Assembly: GCF_012641435.1 (NCBI RefSeq)
Contig: NZ_JABAIJ010000003.1
Coordinates: 434,001 to 498,000, forward strand
DNA: 64,000 nucleotides
Direction of reading: 5' to 3'
Source: Rhizobium sp. P38BS-XIX
GTDB lineage: Bacteria; Pseudomonadota; Alphaproteobacteria; Rhizobiales; Rhizobiaceae
Shown: piece after piece, positions 24,831 to 34,652 of the stretch
How the letters are laid out: every line of letters begins with the position of its first letter
Position numbering within the stretch: position 1 is the stretch's first letter
The notes under the pieces: model-generated
Told to the model about the DNA's origin: nothing
Seen by the model: the letters and a program-made list of their open reading frames with translations, nothing else
Databases searched by the model: none
Made by a program: the position numbers and the translations under genes

Positions 24831-26159
24831 ATGATTGCTCCCATCACTGCCGCTGAAACGCGCGGCAAAGTTCCCTTTTACCGGCACCTTTACGTGCAGG
24901 TCCTGACAGCCATTGCCGCCGGCATTCTGCTTGGTCATTTCTATCCGCAGATCGGCACGTCGCTGCAGCCACTCGGCGATGCCTTCATCAAGCTCGTGCG
25001 AATGGTCATTGCGCCGGTCATCTTCCTGACAGTCGCCACCGGCATCGCCGGCATGGCCGATCTCAAGAAGTTCGGGCGCGTCGTCGGGAAATCGTTCATC
25101 TATTTCCTGGTGTTCTCGACACTGGCCCTGATCGTTGGTCTGATCGTGTCGAACGTCGTGCAGCCAGGCGCCGGAATGCACATCAATCCGGCAACGCTGG
25201 ATACGAAGGCGGTCAACAATTACGCCGCACAGGCACATGACGCGTCCGTCGTCGGCTTTCTGATGAATATCATCCCGGATACGATCGTCGGCGCTTTTGC
25301 CAAGGGCGATATTCTCCAGGTGCTGTTCTTCTCGGTGGTTTTCGGTATTGCGCTGGGTGCTGCCGGTGAGCGCGGGCGACCTGTCCTCGACTTCCTGCAG
25401 GCATTGACGACACCGATCTTCCGCATGGTTGCCTTGCTCATGAAGTTTGCGCCCATCGGTGCCTTCGGTGCCATGGCGTTCACCATCGGCAAATATGGTA
25501 TCGGTACGATCGCCAATCTTGCGCTGCTGATCGGCACGTTCTATGCGACGTCGCTGATATTCGTGCTTGTCGTGCTTGGCGCCGTTGCACGCTACAACGG
25601 CTTCTCGATCCTTGCGCTGATCCGCTACATCAAGGAAGAGCTGCTGCTCGTGCTTGGCACGTCATCGTCGGAAGCTGCATTGCCCGGCCTGATGAACAAG
25701 ATGGAGCGCGCCGGCTGCAAGCGCTCGGTCGTTGGTCTCGTCATCCCGACGGGCTATTCCTTCAACCTCGACGGCACCAACATCTACATGACGCTGGCGG
25801 CACTCTTCATCGCGCAGGCAACCGACACGCCACTGTCGCTTGCCGACCAGATCTTGTTGCTGCTCGTGGCCATGCTCAGCTCCAAGGGCGCGGCAGGCAT
25901 TACCGGTGCCGGCTTCATCACCCTTGCCGCGACGCTTGCTGTGGTCCCCTCGGTTCCGATCGCCGGCATGGCATTGATCCTCGGGATCGACCGCTTCATG
26001 TCTGAATGCCGTGCGCTGACGAACTTTGTCGGGAACGCTGTTGCCACTGTCGTTGTCGCTCGCTGGGAAAATGAACTCGACCAGACGAAGTTTGCCGCTG
26101 CCATGGCGGGGCAATTAAGCGAAGATATAGAAGTGCCGGCATTGCAACCGGCCGAATAA
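24831..26159 (+). CDS. dctA: C4-dicarboxylate transport protein
   Basis: A 442-residue secondary transporter of the DAACS (glutamate/dicarboxylate symporter) family in the inner membrane. It takes up succinate, fumarate and malate with cations. Family signatures are present: the [20 protein letters not shown] re-entrant loop and [21 protein letters not shown], followed by [14 protein letters not shown]. The ATG at 24831 has GGAGG 5 bases upstream; the upstream in-frame ATG at 24810 has none. It is divergent from dctBD, driven by a sigma-54 promoter and closed by a strong terminator. Confidence 0.96.
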   Translation: MIAPITAAETRGKVPFYRHLYVQVLTAIAAGILLGHFYPQIGTSLQPLGDAFIKLVRMVIAPVIFLTVATGIAGMADLKKFGRVVGKSFIYFLVFSTLALIVGLIVSNVVQPGAGMHINPATLDTKAVNNYAAQAHDASVVGFLMNIIPDTIVGAFAKGDILQVLFFSVVFGIALGAAGERGRPVLDFLQALTTPIFRMVALLMKFAPIGAFGAMAFTIGKYGIGTIANLALLIGTFYATSLIFVLVVLGAVARYNGFSILALIRYIKEELLLVLGTSSSEAALPGLMNKMERAGCKRSVVGLVIPTGYSFNLDGTNIYMTLAALFIAQATDTPLSLADQILLLLVAMLSSKGAAGITGAGFITLAATLAVVPSVPIAGMALILGIDRFMSECRALTNFVGNAVATVVVARWENELDQTKFAAAMAGQLSEDIEVPALQPAE

Positions 26160-26184
26160 GCCTAGCCAATCATCCTCCCAACGC

Positions 26185-26209
26185 AAACGGCCCCCTCGGG
26201 GGCCGTTTT
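26185..26209 (+). terminator. Intrinsic terminator after dctA
   Basis: AAACGGCCCCC, TC, GGGGGCCGTTT then T. The 11-bp stem with two-base loop begins 26 bp after the dctA stop. Confidence 0.85.
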
Positions 26210-26458
26210 CAGTTTGCGCACCTGGCAGGTAAAACTTTCGTGTAGCGCCGGACGAGATCGTCGCGCCCTCTGCCATCAACAGCCAGCTTCATAAAAGTGT
26301 CACCACAACGGCTCACAGCATTCGCGTGAGAATTGCGAGTTCGACAAAGCCATGTGCAGGACAGGAGGCCGATGTGTCGCAGATCAGATTTGTGAGCGCA
26401 CGGAAACCCGCCATTGCGAGACTCAGTGTCGAGCGACGTAATCGCGGGTAGCCGATAA

Positions 26459-26989
26459 ATGACGTCTTCAGTATCAGCGCATCACAAAGCTTTGAGGCGT
26501 TCGGAGAGCTTTCTCTCCGAGCTTGCTCACGCTGATGCGCTGTTTCAGGGGCGTGTTTACGAGCAATATGCCGCCATCTGCTACAGGTGGGCGCCAGATC
26601 GCGGTCCCTCCGAGGTTTTGATCGTCACGAGCCGTGAGACTGGGCGCTGGATCGTGCCCAAGGGCTGGCCGATCAAGGGCAAGAAGCCGCATGAGGTTGC
26701 CGCCATCGAGGCCTTTGAGGAGGCTGGAGCGCGTGGCAAGGTGAAAAAGAAGCCCTTTGGCTATTTCACCTATCTGAAGCAACTGGCGGACGGCAGCCGT
26801 GTACCATGTGTCGTTGAGCTGCATCTGCTCGAAGTCGAGCAGATGGTGCAGGATTTTCCCGAGCGCGGCCAACGTAGCAGCGAATGGGTTTCATTCGTCG
26901 AGGCCGCAAGCCGCGTGCGCGAGCCGGAGCTCAAGGGACTTCTTCTCGCCGCCGAGCGAAAGCTGAGGAAAGCGCGAGACAAGAAGTAG
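26459..26989 (+). CDS. Nudix hydrolase
   Basis: A 176-residue Nudix-fold protein. The box region reads WIVPKGWPIKGKKPHEVAAI then EAFEEAGA. The EAFEEAG core of REUXEEXGU is kept, but the first Arg of the box is Ile and the GX5E part is loose, as in diphosphoinositol-polyphosphate-type relatives. The GWP element before the box also fits that subgroup. Substrate is unknown; likely a nucleoside or other diphosphate. It stands alone. The start at 26459 has a weak ribosome site; no better in-frame ATG is near. Confidence 0.82.
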   Translation: MTSSVSAHHKALRRSESFLSELAHADALFQGRVYEQYAAICYRWAPDRGPSEVLIVTSRETGRWIVPKGWPIKGKKPHEVAAIEAFEEAGARGKVKKKPFGYFTYLKQLADGSRVPCVVELHLLEVEQMVQDFPERGQRSSEWVSFVEAASRVREPELKGLLLAAERKLRKARDKK

Positions 26990-27236
26990 CGAACGCAGCA
27001 ACGAACAACAGTCTGCTCGCTGAGATAGTAAATTCTCCCCAGAGCTATTCGAAATCCGCGATGCAGCCCCGAGCCAGGAGATTGGCTGCTATGCGCTTCC
27101 ATGCTTGCCTACGCCGCATTGATGCCTATATTGACCCAGCATTCGGCCGCAATTGCTCGGGTCGACTGCACCATGGCTGCAATAGCTGCCTTCACCCGGC
27201 ACTTATTTGCCGGCGGACTTTGGAAGGAGAAATTTC

Positions 27237-27482
27237 ATGTCCATTACTCAGAATAATATCGATAGTGCAAACGCTTCCACCGTTCCCCATGGCGAAATTG
27301 CAGCTGCCGTACGGCAGGCGCGTGAAGCCATTGGTTATACCGTCGCTGATCTCTCTGAAACCTGTGGTCTCACGGTCGAAGAAATTGATGAAATCGAGGC
27401 TGGCGGCGAGGCTGATCCGGCAAAGCTGCGGCGTATTGCTGCTGCGTTGCAGGTCCCGCCTTCGACTTTTTTCGTAGTTTAA
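27237..27482 (+). CDS. Small helix-turn-helix (Xre-like) protein
   Basis: An 81-residue protein with a Xre/Cro-type HTH from about residue 22: VRQAREAIGYTVADLSETCG, then TVEEIDEIEAG and KLRRIAAALQVPPSTFF. GGAG lies 7 bases before the chosen ATG. The upstream in-frame extension to 27207 is not needed. It stands alone and ends in a clear terminator. Such stand-alone HTH proteins usually act as regulators; no target site could be identified. Confidence 0.8.
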   Translation: MSITQNNIDSANASTVPHGEIAAAVRQAREAIGYTVADLSETCGLTVEEIDEIEAGGEADPAKLRRIAAALQVPPSTFFVV

Positions 27483-27500
27483 CGTCTATTTTTTAAACAA

Positions 27501-27536
27501 GGAGCGCATCCTGCGAAGGGTGCGCTCCTCTATTTA
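27501..27536 (+). terminator. Intrinsic terminator after the small HTH gene
   Basis: GGAGCGCA, 12-base interior, TGCGCTCC, then TCTATTTAT. It starts 18 bp after the stop codon. Confidence 0.75.
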
Positions 27537-27924
27537 TACTGGCGCTATTTCCACGGATATTTTGATGGGGACTCGGCCGCCTGGTGATAGCGGCGGCCGC
27601 GAGAGGCGCCTCGTCATTCCTGACGTGACATGTTCGCTCTCATTGCACGCCGGCGAATACGTTCATGCGTGGCCCCCCAACTCAAACGTTCCTGCGACCT
27701 TCGGATTGGTATTTGGCCTGATTATACATTGAGTATAGACCAAAAATGATCCAATATCCGCGTATAAGCGCTGTCTGTTGACGAGATACTAGTCAAGTCA
27801 GGCTAAAAGCTTTAATGTGAATCAGTAATTTCCTTGATTAAGAATATTTCTGTCGGCGCAACATATCGCGCTGTCCGGGTCCGCTCGAAGGACTATTCTG
27901 GGCAGGCGTTGGGAAATTTGAAGC

Positions 27925-28422
27925 ATGCGGCGCAATAGCAAGGTCGTCGGGGTCGATGCCGCCAATGGCGAGCAAATCACCAGCTTTGTACCAACCGAAA
28001 GTCCTCAGGCTCCACCAGAGGTTGAAGACGCTATGATCGTTTCGCCAGAGCGATACCGCGCCCCACGCGATATGACGCTTTTGGCCGATGTTGTCATGAG
28101 GCGCAGATCCGCGGTTGAGCAGGACGCGATCGATCGAGGCTACACCACGTCTCCCAGCCACGACTGCAGCGCTTCTGAAGACGCGTCAGCGTTCACGCCG
28201 GTCGCCATAAAACTCGGCGGTCGAGACAAGGTCCATATGGTGGCTTCGATTGAGGGTGCCATCGAATGCCTGACCACTCTATGGCCTGTCGCACATGGCG
28301 CGGCCTTCGAAGGGGCGCTTCAAGCCTGTATCGATGAGATCAAGGGTAGGGCCTCGCCCATGCAGGTACGGCTGGCTCTGGTCCGCGCGGCCGATGTCGC
28401 TGGCATCCTCGTATCCGCGTGA
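27925..28422 (+). CDS. DUF982-domain protein
   Basis: A 165-residue frame whose last ~75 residues fit DUF982, a Rhizobiales family: FTPVAIKLGGRDKVHMVASI, EGAIECLTTLWPV, ALQACIDEIKG, then an ALVRAADVAGILV end. The N-terminal ~90 residues are not recognised and may include non-coding sequence; an internal ATG at 28030 (MIVSPERYR) is a possible true start. No function is known for the family. Such genes often occur in multiple copies on rhizobial plasmids. Codon use looks somewhat less regular than in neighbouring genes. Confidence 0.55.
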   Translation: MRRNSKVVGVDAANGEQITSFVPTESPQAPPEVEDAMIVSPERYRAPRDMTLLADVVMRRRSAVEQDAIDRGYTTSPSHDCSASEDASAFTPVAIKLGGRDKVHMVASIEGAIECLTTLWPVAHGAAFEGALQACIDEIKGRASPMQVRLALVRAADVAGILVSA

Positions 28423-28527
28423 CATCATCTCCAGGTCGCCAGCAAACTCTGGCCGTTTTCCCATAATTTATTTGTTTCAATGCTTTACGGGTGGCGCCGG
28501 TTGAAGCGTGTCAGGCGTTTTGGGGGA

Positions 28528-28707
28528 ATGAACAAGGAGGTCCGTTCGCTGCCCAAAGGCAAGACGTCCGGACCTCCCGACCATCGCAAATTGGCGGTTG
28601 CGATAGTCCAAGAGATGTGGCCCGGTAGGGTATCATCGTCCATGCGAGAAGCGACAATGCAGGACATATCGCGCCACCTATCGAAAAGGCGCGACAAGAG
28701 TAAATGA
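28528..28707 (+). CDS. Hypothetical small basic protein
   Basis: A 59-residue ORF (MNKEVRSLPKGKTSGPPDHR at the start) with GGGGG a few bases upstream of the ATG. It is rich in Lys and Arg and matches nothing I know. It follows the DUF982 gene in the same direction by about 100 bp. An in-frame ATG at 28480 would add 16 residues. It could be a chance ORF. Confidence 0.3.
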   Translation: MNKEVRSLPKGKTSGPPDHRKLAVAIVQEMWPGRVSSSMREATMQDISRHLSKRRDKSK

Positions 28708-29287
28708 TGAATTAACCTAAGGTTGCGTTTGTGCCATATCGTTGCAACGGCAATGCATCGCATGGTTGCTCGTTTGACTACGGTGAGGAGAGGCGGGAAT
28801 CTTGTGCGGGGAATTAGGAGGCTCGACGTCCTACTATGGTCCGCCTCGTCGAGCCTCCCGCTGCAGCAATTGAGGTCTGCAGCAATCGCAAGAGCCTGCT
28901 GCCTTGAGGCAGGTGCGTCTATTTGAAAAGCGACATGATGCATCGAATTCCGTCAATATTCGGGTCGCCGGATGGCTTGATCGTATTCATCAAACAGCAG
29001 CTGTTCCGTACAGAATCGGTCACGTTTTAACGCGTCGGTTCCGGTGGCCTTCATGTTAATAACGCGACGGAAAGTTGTAATTCCAGTCTATCATCGCTGC
29101 GACTGTATGGCTCAAGTATTATGGCAATACATATTGCGACAAATTCATACAAAAAAAGCATACAATCCAATAATATTTATTAGATAATCCGTATTTACAG
29201 CGATAAACACGCCTATATTATGGCTTCGACGTGAGCTTTCGCAAGTTACATGTTGAATCATGCGAATTCCTTGAGGAGAATTTTCGA
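28708..29287. other. Intergenic region upstream of the outer-membrane protein gene
   Basis: No convincing gene in about 580 bp. At 28817-28828 and 28847-28858 there is a perfect 12-bp inverted repeat (GGAGGCTCGACG / CGTCGAGCCTCC) with an 18-base loop and no U-run. The last 200 bp before the ATG at 29288 turn AT-rich (around 29100-29220), which fits a promoter and leader for the abundant outer-membrane protein. Confidence 0.5.
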
Positions 29288-29983
29288 ATGCGTAAGATTT
29301 TGGGATCTACCGCCTTTCTTCTGGCAACGATTGCAGCGAGTGCTGGTTATGCGGCTGACCTCTCTGTCGAGACGCCGCCACAGGCGCCGGTGGAAGCAGC
29401 GCCAGTATTTACGTGGACGGGCTTCTACGTTGGTGCGAATGCCGGCTACGGCTTTGGCGGTAATGACAAAGTTGGCTTCCATTCTTTCGGCAGCTACCTG
29501 GGCAACTTTGGCAAGCTTGAAGGATCGGGTTTCGTCGGCGGCGGTCAGATTGGCTATAACTACCAGTTCGATCCGAATTGGGTGGTCGGTCTGGAAGCCG
29601 ATTTCCAGGGCGCCGGCGTTAGCGATTCGTTCAGGACGGCGACTTCAAGCGCTTCGTCGCGCGTCGATTGGTATGGCACCCTTCGTCCTCGTATTGGTTA
29701 CGCATTTGATACGACGATGATCTACGCCACCGGCGGTCTTGCCTACGGTCATATCAAATACAAGGGATCGGTCGCCGGCGTCGGTAGCTTTGACGACGAT
29801 AAGACCAGAGCCGGATGGACTGTCGGTGCCGGTATCGAACATGCATTTACCGATCATGTGACGGCCAAACTCGAATATCAATACGTCGACTTCGGAAGCA
29901 GCAACATGGGTGGTGACGTACTGAACACCAAAGCAAGTCCCGACTTCCACGCAATTCGTGTGGGCCTGAACTACAAATTCTGA
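29288..29983 (+). CDS. Outer-membrane beta-barrel protein (Omp25/RopB-like)
   Basis: A 231-residue secreted protein. The signal peptide MRKILGSTAFLLATIAASAG ends near AYAA-D at residue ~23. A short Pro-rich spacer (VETPPQAPVEAAP) leads into an 8-stranded-barrel pattern: WTGFYVGANAGYGFGG, GGGQIGYNYQF, VGLEADFQGAG, ATGGLAYGHIKYKG, GWTVGAGIEHAF, AKLEYQYVDFG, and a final LNYKF with the terminal Phe typical of BAM substrates. The ATG at 29288 has GGAG upstream, better than the longer frame at 29231. The Hint-domain gene follows after 48 bp and may be co-transcribed. Confidence 0.9.
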   Translation: MRKILGSTAFLLATIAASAGYAADLSVETPPQAPVEAAPVFTWTGFYVGANAGYGFGGNDKVGFHSFGSYLGNFGKLEGSGFVGGGQIGYNYQFDPNWVVGLEADFQGAGVSDSFRTATSSASSRVDWYGTLRPRIGYAFDTTMIYATGGLAYGHIKYKGSVAGVGSFDDDKTRAGWTVGAGIEHAFTDHVTAKLEYQYVDFGSSNMGGDVLNTKASPDFHAIRVGLNYKF

Positions 29984-30031
29984 AAATTGCCTTGAAAGAC
30001 AACGTGTTAATCTAATGGAGAGGATAATAAC

Positions 30032-31222
30032 ATGGCTTTGATCGGCATTAATCTAGTTAACAACGGTACGACGACCATAAATAGCAGTAACGCCGGGACG
30101 GCTTCGGACACGATCCAGCTCAATCTCGTCGGCAACGGCACGGTTATCGTTGACGGCGTCAACGTCAATATCAGCAATCTCGTTGGTACCGGTGCTCTTT
30201 CGAACACGACTATTCAGGCCGTCAACGGTGCGAATGTGACGATTAATGCAGGTCTTGCAAACATTGGCGCGGGTTCGACCTATGTCTATCAGATTGGTGC
30301 AGGCTCAAGCATCACCGTCGATTCAAACTTGCTGAATGTCGGCTTGTTGAATGGGGTTACCGTCGACTTTGCCAGCGCCAATGGTAGCGGCTTGTTCGCC
30401 TATAATCCGGGAGGTGTTAATCTCAATCTGTCCACGCCTCCGAACGTCATCAACGTCCAGAGCGGCGACAGAATTGAAGTCGCTGGCTCCAACGTTATAT
30501 CGCAGACCGGTAACACGGTGACATTCTTTGGCGGTCTTCTCAATGCAGTGCCGCTTGGTTCTTACACCATTCCGCCCGGTGTAACTTATACCTATGATGC
30601 CAACACTGATACGCTAACGTTCACGAGTTGCTTCCTTCGCGGCACGCTCATCAGAACGCCGGAAGGTGAGTTGCCGATTGAGGATCTTCGTGTAGGAGAC
30701 GTCGTCGTCACTCATAATGGTATCGCGGAAATAAAATGGATTGGTCGCCGACGGATCGATCCGAAAGCGATCGACAAGCCGCGTGACACTCTTCCCGTTC
30801 GTATTCAAACCGGCGCATTGGCCGAAAACGTTCCCGCTCGTGATCTTTATGTTTCCCCCGATCATTGCATGCTTTTGGAGGAGTCGCTGATCCCGGCCAA
30901 GTTCCTGATCAATGGAACTACGGTCACGCAGGAAACAACCCTGGTGCCGTTCGAGTATTTCCATATCGAACTCGAGCAGCACTCCATCGTGCTTGCGGAA
31001 GGGGCGCAGACGGAGACCTATCTCGATCTCGGCGGCCGTCTGTCCTTCCTTGAGCCGGGCGTGTTGCGGTTCGGCGATTTTGCCGGTGGGGCGACACGCA
31101 CCTGGAACGATTGGTGCTATCCTCCGGTCTATGCAGGCAAGATTCTCGAGCAGGCCCGCGAGACTCTCGAAGCGCGCGCGGAAGAACTGGGCTATGCCGT
31201 CCGGAACGCACAGGCCTCCTGA
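30032..31222 (+). CDS. Hint-domain (Hint_2) protein with N-terminal beta-rich region
   Basis: A 396-residue protein. Residues 1-190 are a low-complexity, Asn/Thr/Gly/Val-rich beta region (NLVGNGTVIVDGVNVNISNL type). The Hint domain starts at Cys200 in TSCFLRGTLIRTPEGELPIE and includes VGDVVVTHNG, DLYVSPDHCMLLEE with His278, and FEYFHIELEQHSIVLAEG with His311 and His317. A catalytic Cys right after a beta-strand and an N-S shift-type fold suggest self-cleavage at Cys200, by analogy with Hedgehog/intein domains. No signal peptide is seen and no RTX repeats, so the export route is unclear. It follows an outer-membrane barrel gene and precedes a glycosyltransferase. GGAGAGG lies before the ATG. 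Confidence 0.85.
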   Translation: MALIGINLVNNGTTTINSSNAGTASDTIQLNLVGNGTVIVDGVNVNISNLVGTGALSNTTIQAVNGANVTINAGLANIGAGSTYVYQIGAGSSITVDSNLLNVGLLNGVTVDFASANGSGLFAYNPGGVNLNLSTPPNVINVQSGDRIEVAGSNVISQTGNTVTFFGGLLNAVPLGSYTIPPGVTYTYDANTDTLTFTSCFLRGTLIRTPEGELPIEDLRVGDVVVTHNGIAEIKWIGRRRIDPKAIDKPRDTLPVRIQTGALAENVPARDLYVSPDHCMLLEESLIPAKFLINGTTVTQETTLVPFEYFHIELEQHSIVLAEGAQTETYLDLGGRLSFLEPGVLRFGDFAGGATRTWNDWCYPPVYAGKILEQARETLEARAEELGYAVRNAQAS

Positions 31223-31378
31223 TACCCTCTAGCGAACTTAGTTGCGGGCGGTCATGACTGCCCGCAACCTGCCTAGGCACTATGGCCAGGGCGATCAACC
31301 TGTCTGCGCTCATTCGCATTCACGGATATCCCCAGGCCATAGACCGTCCGGTTTGTTTTCAGCGCTTGGGAGTAATGA

Positions 31379-33697
31379 ATGCGTTATGACGAAAGCGTTT
31401 CGCCTTATTCGCTTGATGCTGCACGTATCGACGAACGATCTCTGATCGAAAAATTCGCTGGCAAAACGGTTTTCTTCGACGGGGTCTTCAAGGGCGACTA
31501 CAGCCTTGCGATCGTCAATCGCCACCTTGCGCAAGCGCTTATCGACCTTGGCGTCAATCTGGTTTGCCATACTGGCGAAGACGACTGGCATACCGACCCC
31601 AATTTGACGGCTGCGACCGATATCGTCCGTCGCATGCGTGACGACTATCCGGCCGGTGAAACCTTCGATATCCACCTGCGCAACACTTGGCCTCCGGCCA
31701 CGCATAATATGCGTGGGCGATTGAATGCCTATGTGGCGTTTGCCTGGGAGGAAATGGAATTCCCGCAATACCTGGTCGATCGCTTCAATCGTGATCTTGA
31801 CCTCGTCACAGTAATTTCAAACTTCGTTCACGACAGCTTTGAACGCTCCGGCATCACAATTCCCGTGGAGGTGACTGGCAACGGTTGCGATCATCTATCG
31901 ACCGTATCCGACGATGCGCCAAACCCGCTGTCTGAAAATGGCCGCCGACGCATTGTCCATGTCTCCTCGTGCTTTGCCCGAAAGGGGATCGACGTTCTGG
32001 TCGAGTCTTTCCTGCGCAGTTTCCGCGCAAGCGACCCTGTCGAACTCGTGATCAAGACCTTCCCCAATCCGAACAACATCCTGGAGGCGGTGCTAGCAGA
32101 GAAGCGAGACCGTCTCATTGATGCTCCACCGATAACGGTCATCGAGCAGCACTACACGCCCGCTCAGCTCCGCGCGCTCTATCGCTCCGCTGCCATGCTG
32201 GTGGCGCCGAGCAGAGGCGAGGGGTTTGGCTTGCCGCTTGCGGAAGCCATGCTTCTCGATGTGCCTGTCGTGACAACGAATTACAGCGGGCAACTCGATT
32301 TCTGCCGACCCGAAACGGCGTGGCTTGTCGACTATCATATGTCGACCTCGCAGGCACATGTGGCCGGATCCCATAGTCTCTGGGCAGAGCCGTCGATTGA
32401 GCATCTCGGTGCACAGATGCGCGCGGTTCTCGATCGCACTGACGAGGCTCGGAATAAAACCGAGAGGGCCAAGGCGTTGTTGAAGGCTCATTTCAGCTGG
32501 CGGTCCGTTGCCATCCGCACCTTGGCGGCTCTTGCCAAGCCGATGCGATCCTCCGCCCAGCCCCGGCGGGATTGGACGATCGATCTGATCTCGTCCTGGC
32601 AGCAGCAATGCGGCATCGCCACCTACTCGCAACATCTTTACGGCACGCCTGCCTTTGCGGACAGGATAGATCATATATTCGCGCGGCGGATCATGGATGA
32701 CGCGCTGCCGGACGTGACATCCGGGGTCGGCGAAGCGCCGCCGCGCAGCATGTCGAGACTCTGGGGATATGATCTTGCTTCGCTGAAACGATTTGCGGGC
32801 CGGCTGGAGCAGGGGCGGGCAGATGTTCTGTGGATGCAGCACCATCCGGGATTCTTCTCGACACCGGATATGGAACTGCTGATGGAGCCGCTTGCATCCA
32901 CCGCTCATCGTCTGCGTGCGTTGACTATGCACAGTGTTAAGGAAGCATTGCGAGGCGGCACATTGAACTGGACGCATGCCTTCGATGTGGTCTTCGTTCA
33001 TTCTGCGGAAGATGCGGCGGCACTTTCGGCTGCCGGGCACCCCAACCCTGTTGTCATTCCTCATGGAGTGCTGTCCGAGCCGACGGATACGGCCGGACCG
33101 GACGCCGAACATTTCACCATTGGTTCCTTCGGGTTCCTGATGCCGCACAAGAACATCGATCGTTTGGTTCTGGCCTTTGCCGAGGCCGTCAAATACGATC
33201 CGCGACTGCGGCTGAAGCTCTTCAATTGCGTCGTGCCCAATGATGAGTCCCGTGCGACACGCGCCATGGTCGAAAATCTCATCGACTATCTCGGTCTATC
33301 GGACAAGGTCACGACGCGTTTCGATTTCGTGCCAGAGGGTGAACTCAGGCGCGAACTCATGACATGCGATGTGCTGTCGTTCCTATATAGAAATTCCACA
33401 GAAACGGCCACAGGCGCTGCGCGGATCGCCATGAGCGTCAACCGCCCGCTGCTGTGTTCTCGCTCGCCGGTGCTCCGGGATCTCTGGCCCTTCAGCCATG
33501 TCGTCAAAAGCACCGAGATCGACTGCATCGCCGAGGCCCTGTTGAGCCTCGCACAGAATCCCGACCTTCTGAAGATGATGGATCGGGACAGAGGCCGTGC
33601 TGCAGATTGGTACTCCTATCCGCGCGTTGCCGCGAGACACGTCACTGCGATTGAAAAGATGTTAGGGGGCAAAATTGACCATCGCCGAGTTGCATAG
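31379..33697 (+). CDS. Two-domain GT4-type glycosyltransferase
   Basis: A 772-residue protein made of two GT-B modules. The first ends with the donor-binding signature APSRGEGFGLPLAEAMLLDV at about residues 277-296, preceded by VHVSSCFARKGIDVLVESF. After a linker near residue 400 a second module begins (WTIDLISSWQQQCGIATYSQ) and has GSFGFLMPHKNIDRLVLAF; its C-terminal signature is degenerate (FLYRNSTETATGAARIAMS). No membrane span is seen, so it is cytoplasmic. It may add two sugars to a polysaccharide or a protein. Its stop overlaps the next gene by 23 bp, so the products are coupled. Donor sugar is unknown. Confidence 0.85.
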   Translation: MRYDESVSPYSLDAARIDERSLIEKFAGKTVFFDGVFKGDYSLAIVNRHLAQALIDLGVNLVCHTGEDDWHTDPNLTAATDIVRRMRDDYPAGETFDIHLRNTWPPATHNMRGRLNAYVAFAWEEMEFPQYLVDRFNRDLDLVTVISNFVHDSFERSGITIPVEVTGNGCDHLSTVSDDAPNPLSENGRRRIVHVSSCFARKGIDVLVESFLRSFRASDPVELVIKTFPNPNNILEAVLAEKRDRLIDAPPITVIEQHYTPAQLRALYRSAAMLVAPSRGEGFGLPLAEAMLLDVPVVTTNYSGQLDFCRPETAWLVDYHMSTSQAHVAGSHSLWAEPSIEHLGAQMRAVLDRTDEARNKTERAKALLKAHFSWRSVAIRTLAALAKPMRSSAQPRRDWTIDLISSWQQQCGIATYSQHLYGTPAFADRIDHIFARRIMDDALPDVTSGVGEAPPRSMSRLWGYDLASLKRFAGRLEQGRADVLWMQHHPGFFSTPDMELLMEPLASTAHRLRALTMHSVKEALRGGTLNWTHAFDVVFVHSAEDAAALSAAGHPNPVVIPHGVLSEPTDTAGPDAEHFTIGSFGFLMPHKNIDRLVLAFAEAVKYDPRLRLKLFNCVVPNDESRATRAMVENLIDYLGLSDKVTTRFDFVPEGELRRELMTCDVLSFLYRNSTETATGAARIAMSVNRPLLCSRSPVLRDLWPFSHVVKSTEIDCIAEALLSLAQNPDLLKMMDRDRGRAADWYSYPRVAARHVTAIEKMLGGKIDHRRVA

Positions 33698-34652
33698 GCA
33701 CCCACTCAACACTCCTCCGAAAGATGTATTCTCCCTGCCGGCTGAATCCTTCATCGATGCCTGGGCAAAGGCACTCGATCTGACAGAAAGCGATCTCAGT
33801 TCGGACGATCGTCTTTCGCTTGCGAATGCCATTCGAGGCGGAACCAACAGGCTGCGCGTCATCGATGCCTTGAAGGCGCGTCGTCCTGTTCCGTCACCGC
33901 TCGATGGTCTTCCCGGGGTGCAAGCGCTTCGCCGCGAGCCCGATCAGTTCGCCATGGTGGAGAATTTCGTTCGCTTCTCACCTGAAGACGACGCCGCGTT
34001 TCTGCGCTTTGCCTTTTCGCGTATTTGCGGGCGCGATCCGACATCGGCGGAACGCTTGGAGCTTGAGTTCGATCTCAGGCGTGGTGTTCTTACTCGCGCC
34101 GCCATCGTAAAACGGATCGTTGCTATCGCGCGGCGAGATGGCCAGACGGCCTATTGGGATACGCTGCTGCCGGACGACGAAAACGAGCCTTCGGAGAGCG
34201 CCGATGTCTCGAACGCCAGCATCACGCCCTCCGGATTGCTGGTCAATACAGCCGGGCAGGCGGTAGTCGTTTTCGTGCGCGAGGTCGAGAATGTCGGTTG
34301 GATGATCGGTCCCGACCTTATGCGGCAGTCGCTGCAGATTCACGAGGGCAATTGGAGCGTTCAGCCTGGTTGGCTGCTGACAGGCCCGAAGCGCAGTTTT
34401 GCCGATGGTGACTGGCTGCTGGATATCGATCTCATCCAGCCGCCGACCGCGAAGCTCGATGTCGAGATTGTTGCGAACTCAGGGCTGGATTTCCTGCAGT
34501 CGATCACTTTGGTCGGTTCGTTTTCCGGAACCTTGTGCGTGGCCATCAAGCGAGAACATCGTTTTCTCGAGTTGCGCGTCCGTATCCATGAGCGCAGCCC
34601 CGAAGATTCCTGGCTGCGTCCCCGCAATATCTCGATGCGGCTGGTATCATGA
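33675..34652 (+). CDS. Unknown protein with DUF4214-like segment, in polysaccharide operon
   Basis: A 325-residue protein started by TTG at 33675 with GGGGGC just before, overlapping the glycosyltransferase end by 23 bp. Residues ~95-150 (FVRFSPEDDAAFLRFAFSRI, CGRDPTSAERLELEFDLRRG) resemble the DUF4214/linker-type helical repeat common in surface-polysaccharide and secreted proteins. The C-terminal ~120 residues form a beta-rich unit (TGPKRSFADGDWLLDIDLI ... LELRVRIHE) that looks like the end of the unknown protein at 50515-51570. No signal peptide or membrane span. It ends with an ATGA overlap to the TPR gene. Function unknown; coupling argues for a role together with the glycosyltransferase. 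Confidence 0.7.
   Translation: MTIAELHRHPLNTPPKDVFSLPAESFIDAWAKALDLTESDLSSDDRLSLANAIRGGTNRLRVIDALKARRPVPSPLDGLPGVQALRREPDQFAMVENFVRFSPEDDAAFLRFAFSRICGRDPTSAERLELEFDLRRGVLTRAAIVKRIVAIARRDGQTAYWDTLLPDDENEPSESADVSNASITPSGLLVNTAGQAVVVFVREVENVGWMIGPDLMRQSLQIHEGNWSVQPGWLLTGPKRSFADGDWLLDIDLIQPPTAKLDVEIVANSGLDFLQSITLVGSFSGTLCVAIKREHRFLELRVRIHERSPEDSWLRPRNISMRLVS

Noticed and set aside
27838..28161. 107-codon minus-strand frame overlapping the DUF982 gene
   Set aside because: No ribosome site and no recognised family; the opposite strand carries a DUF982 domain.
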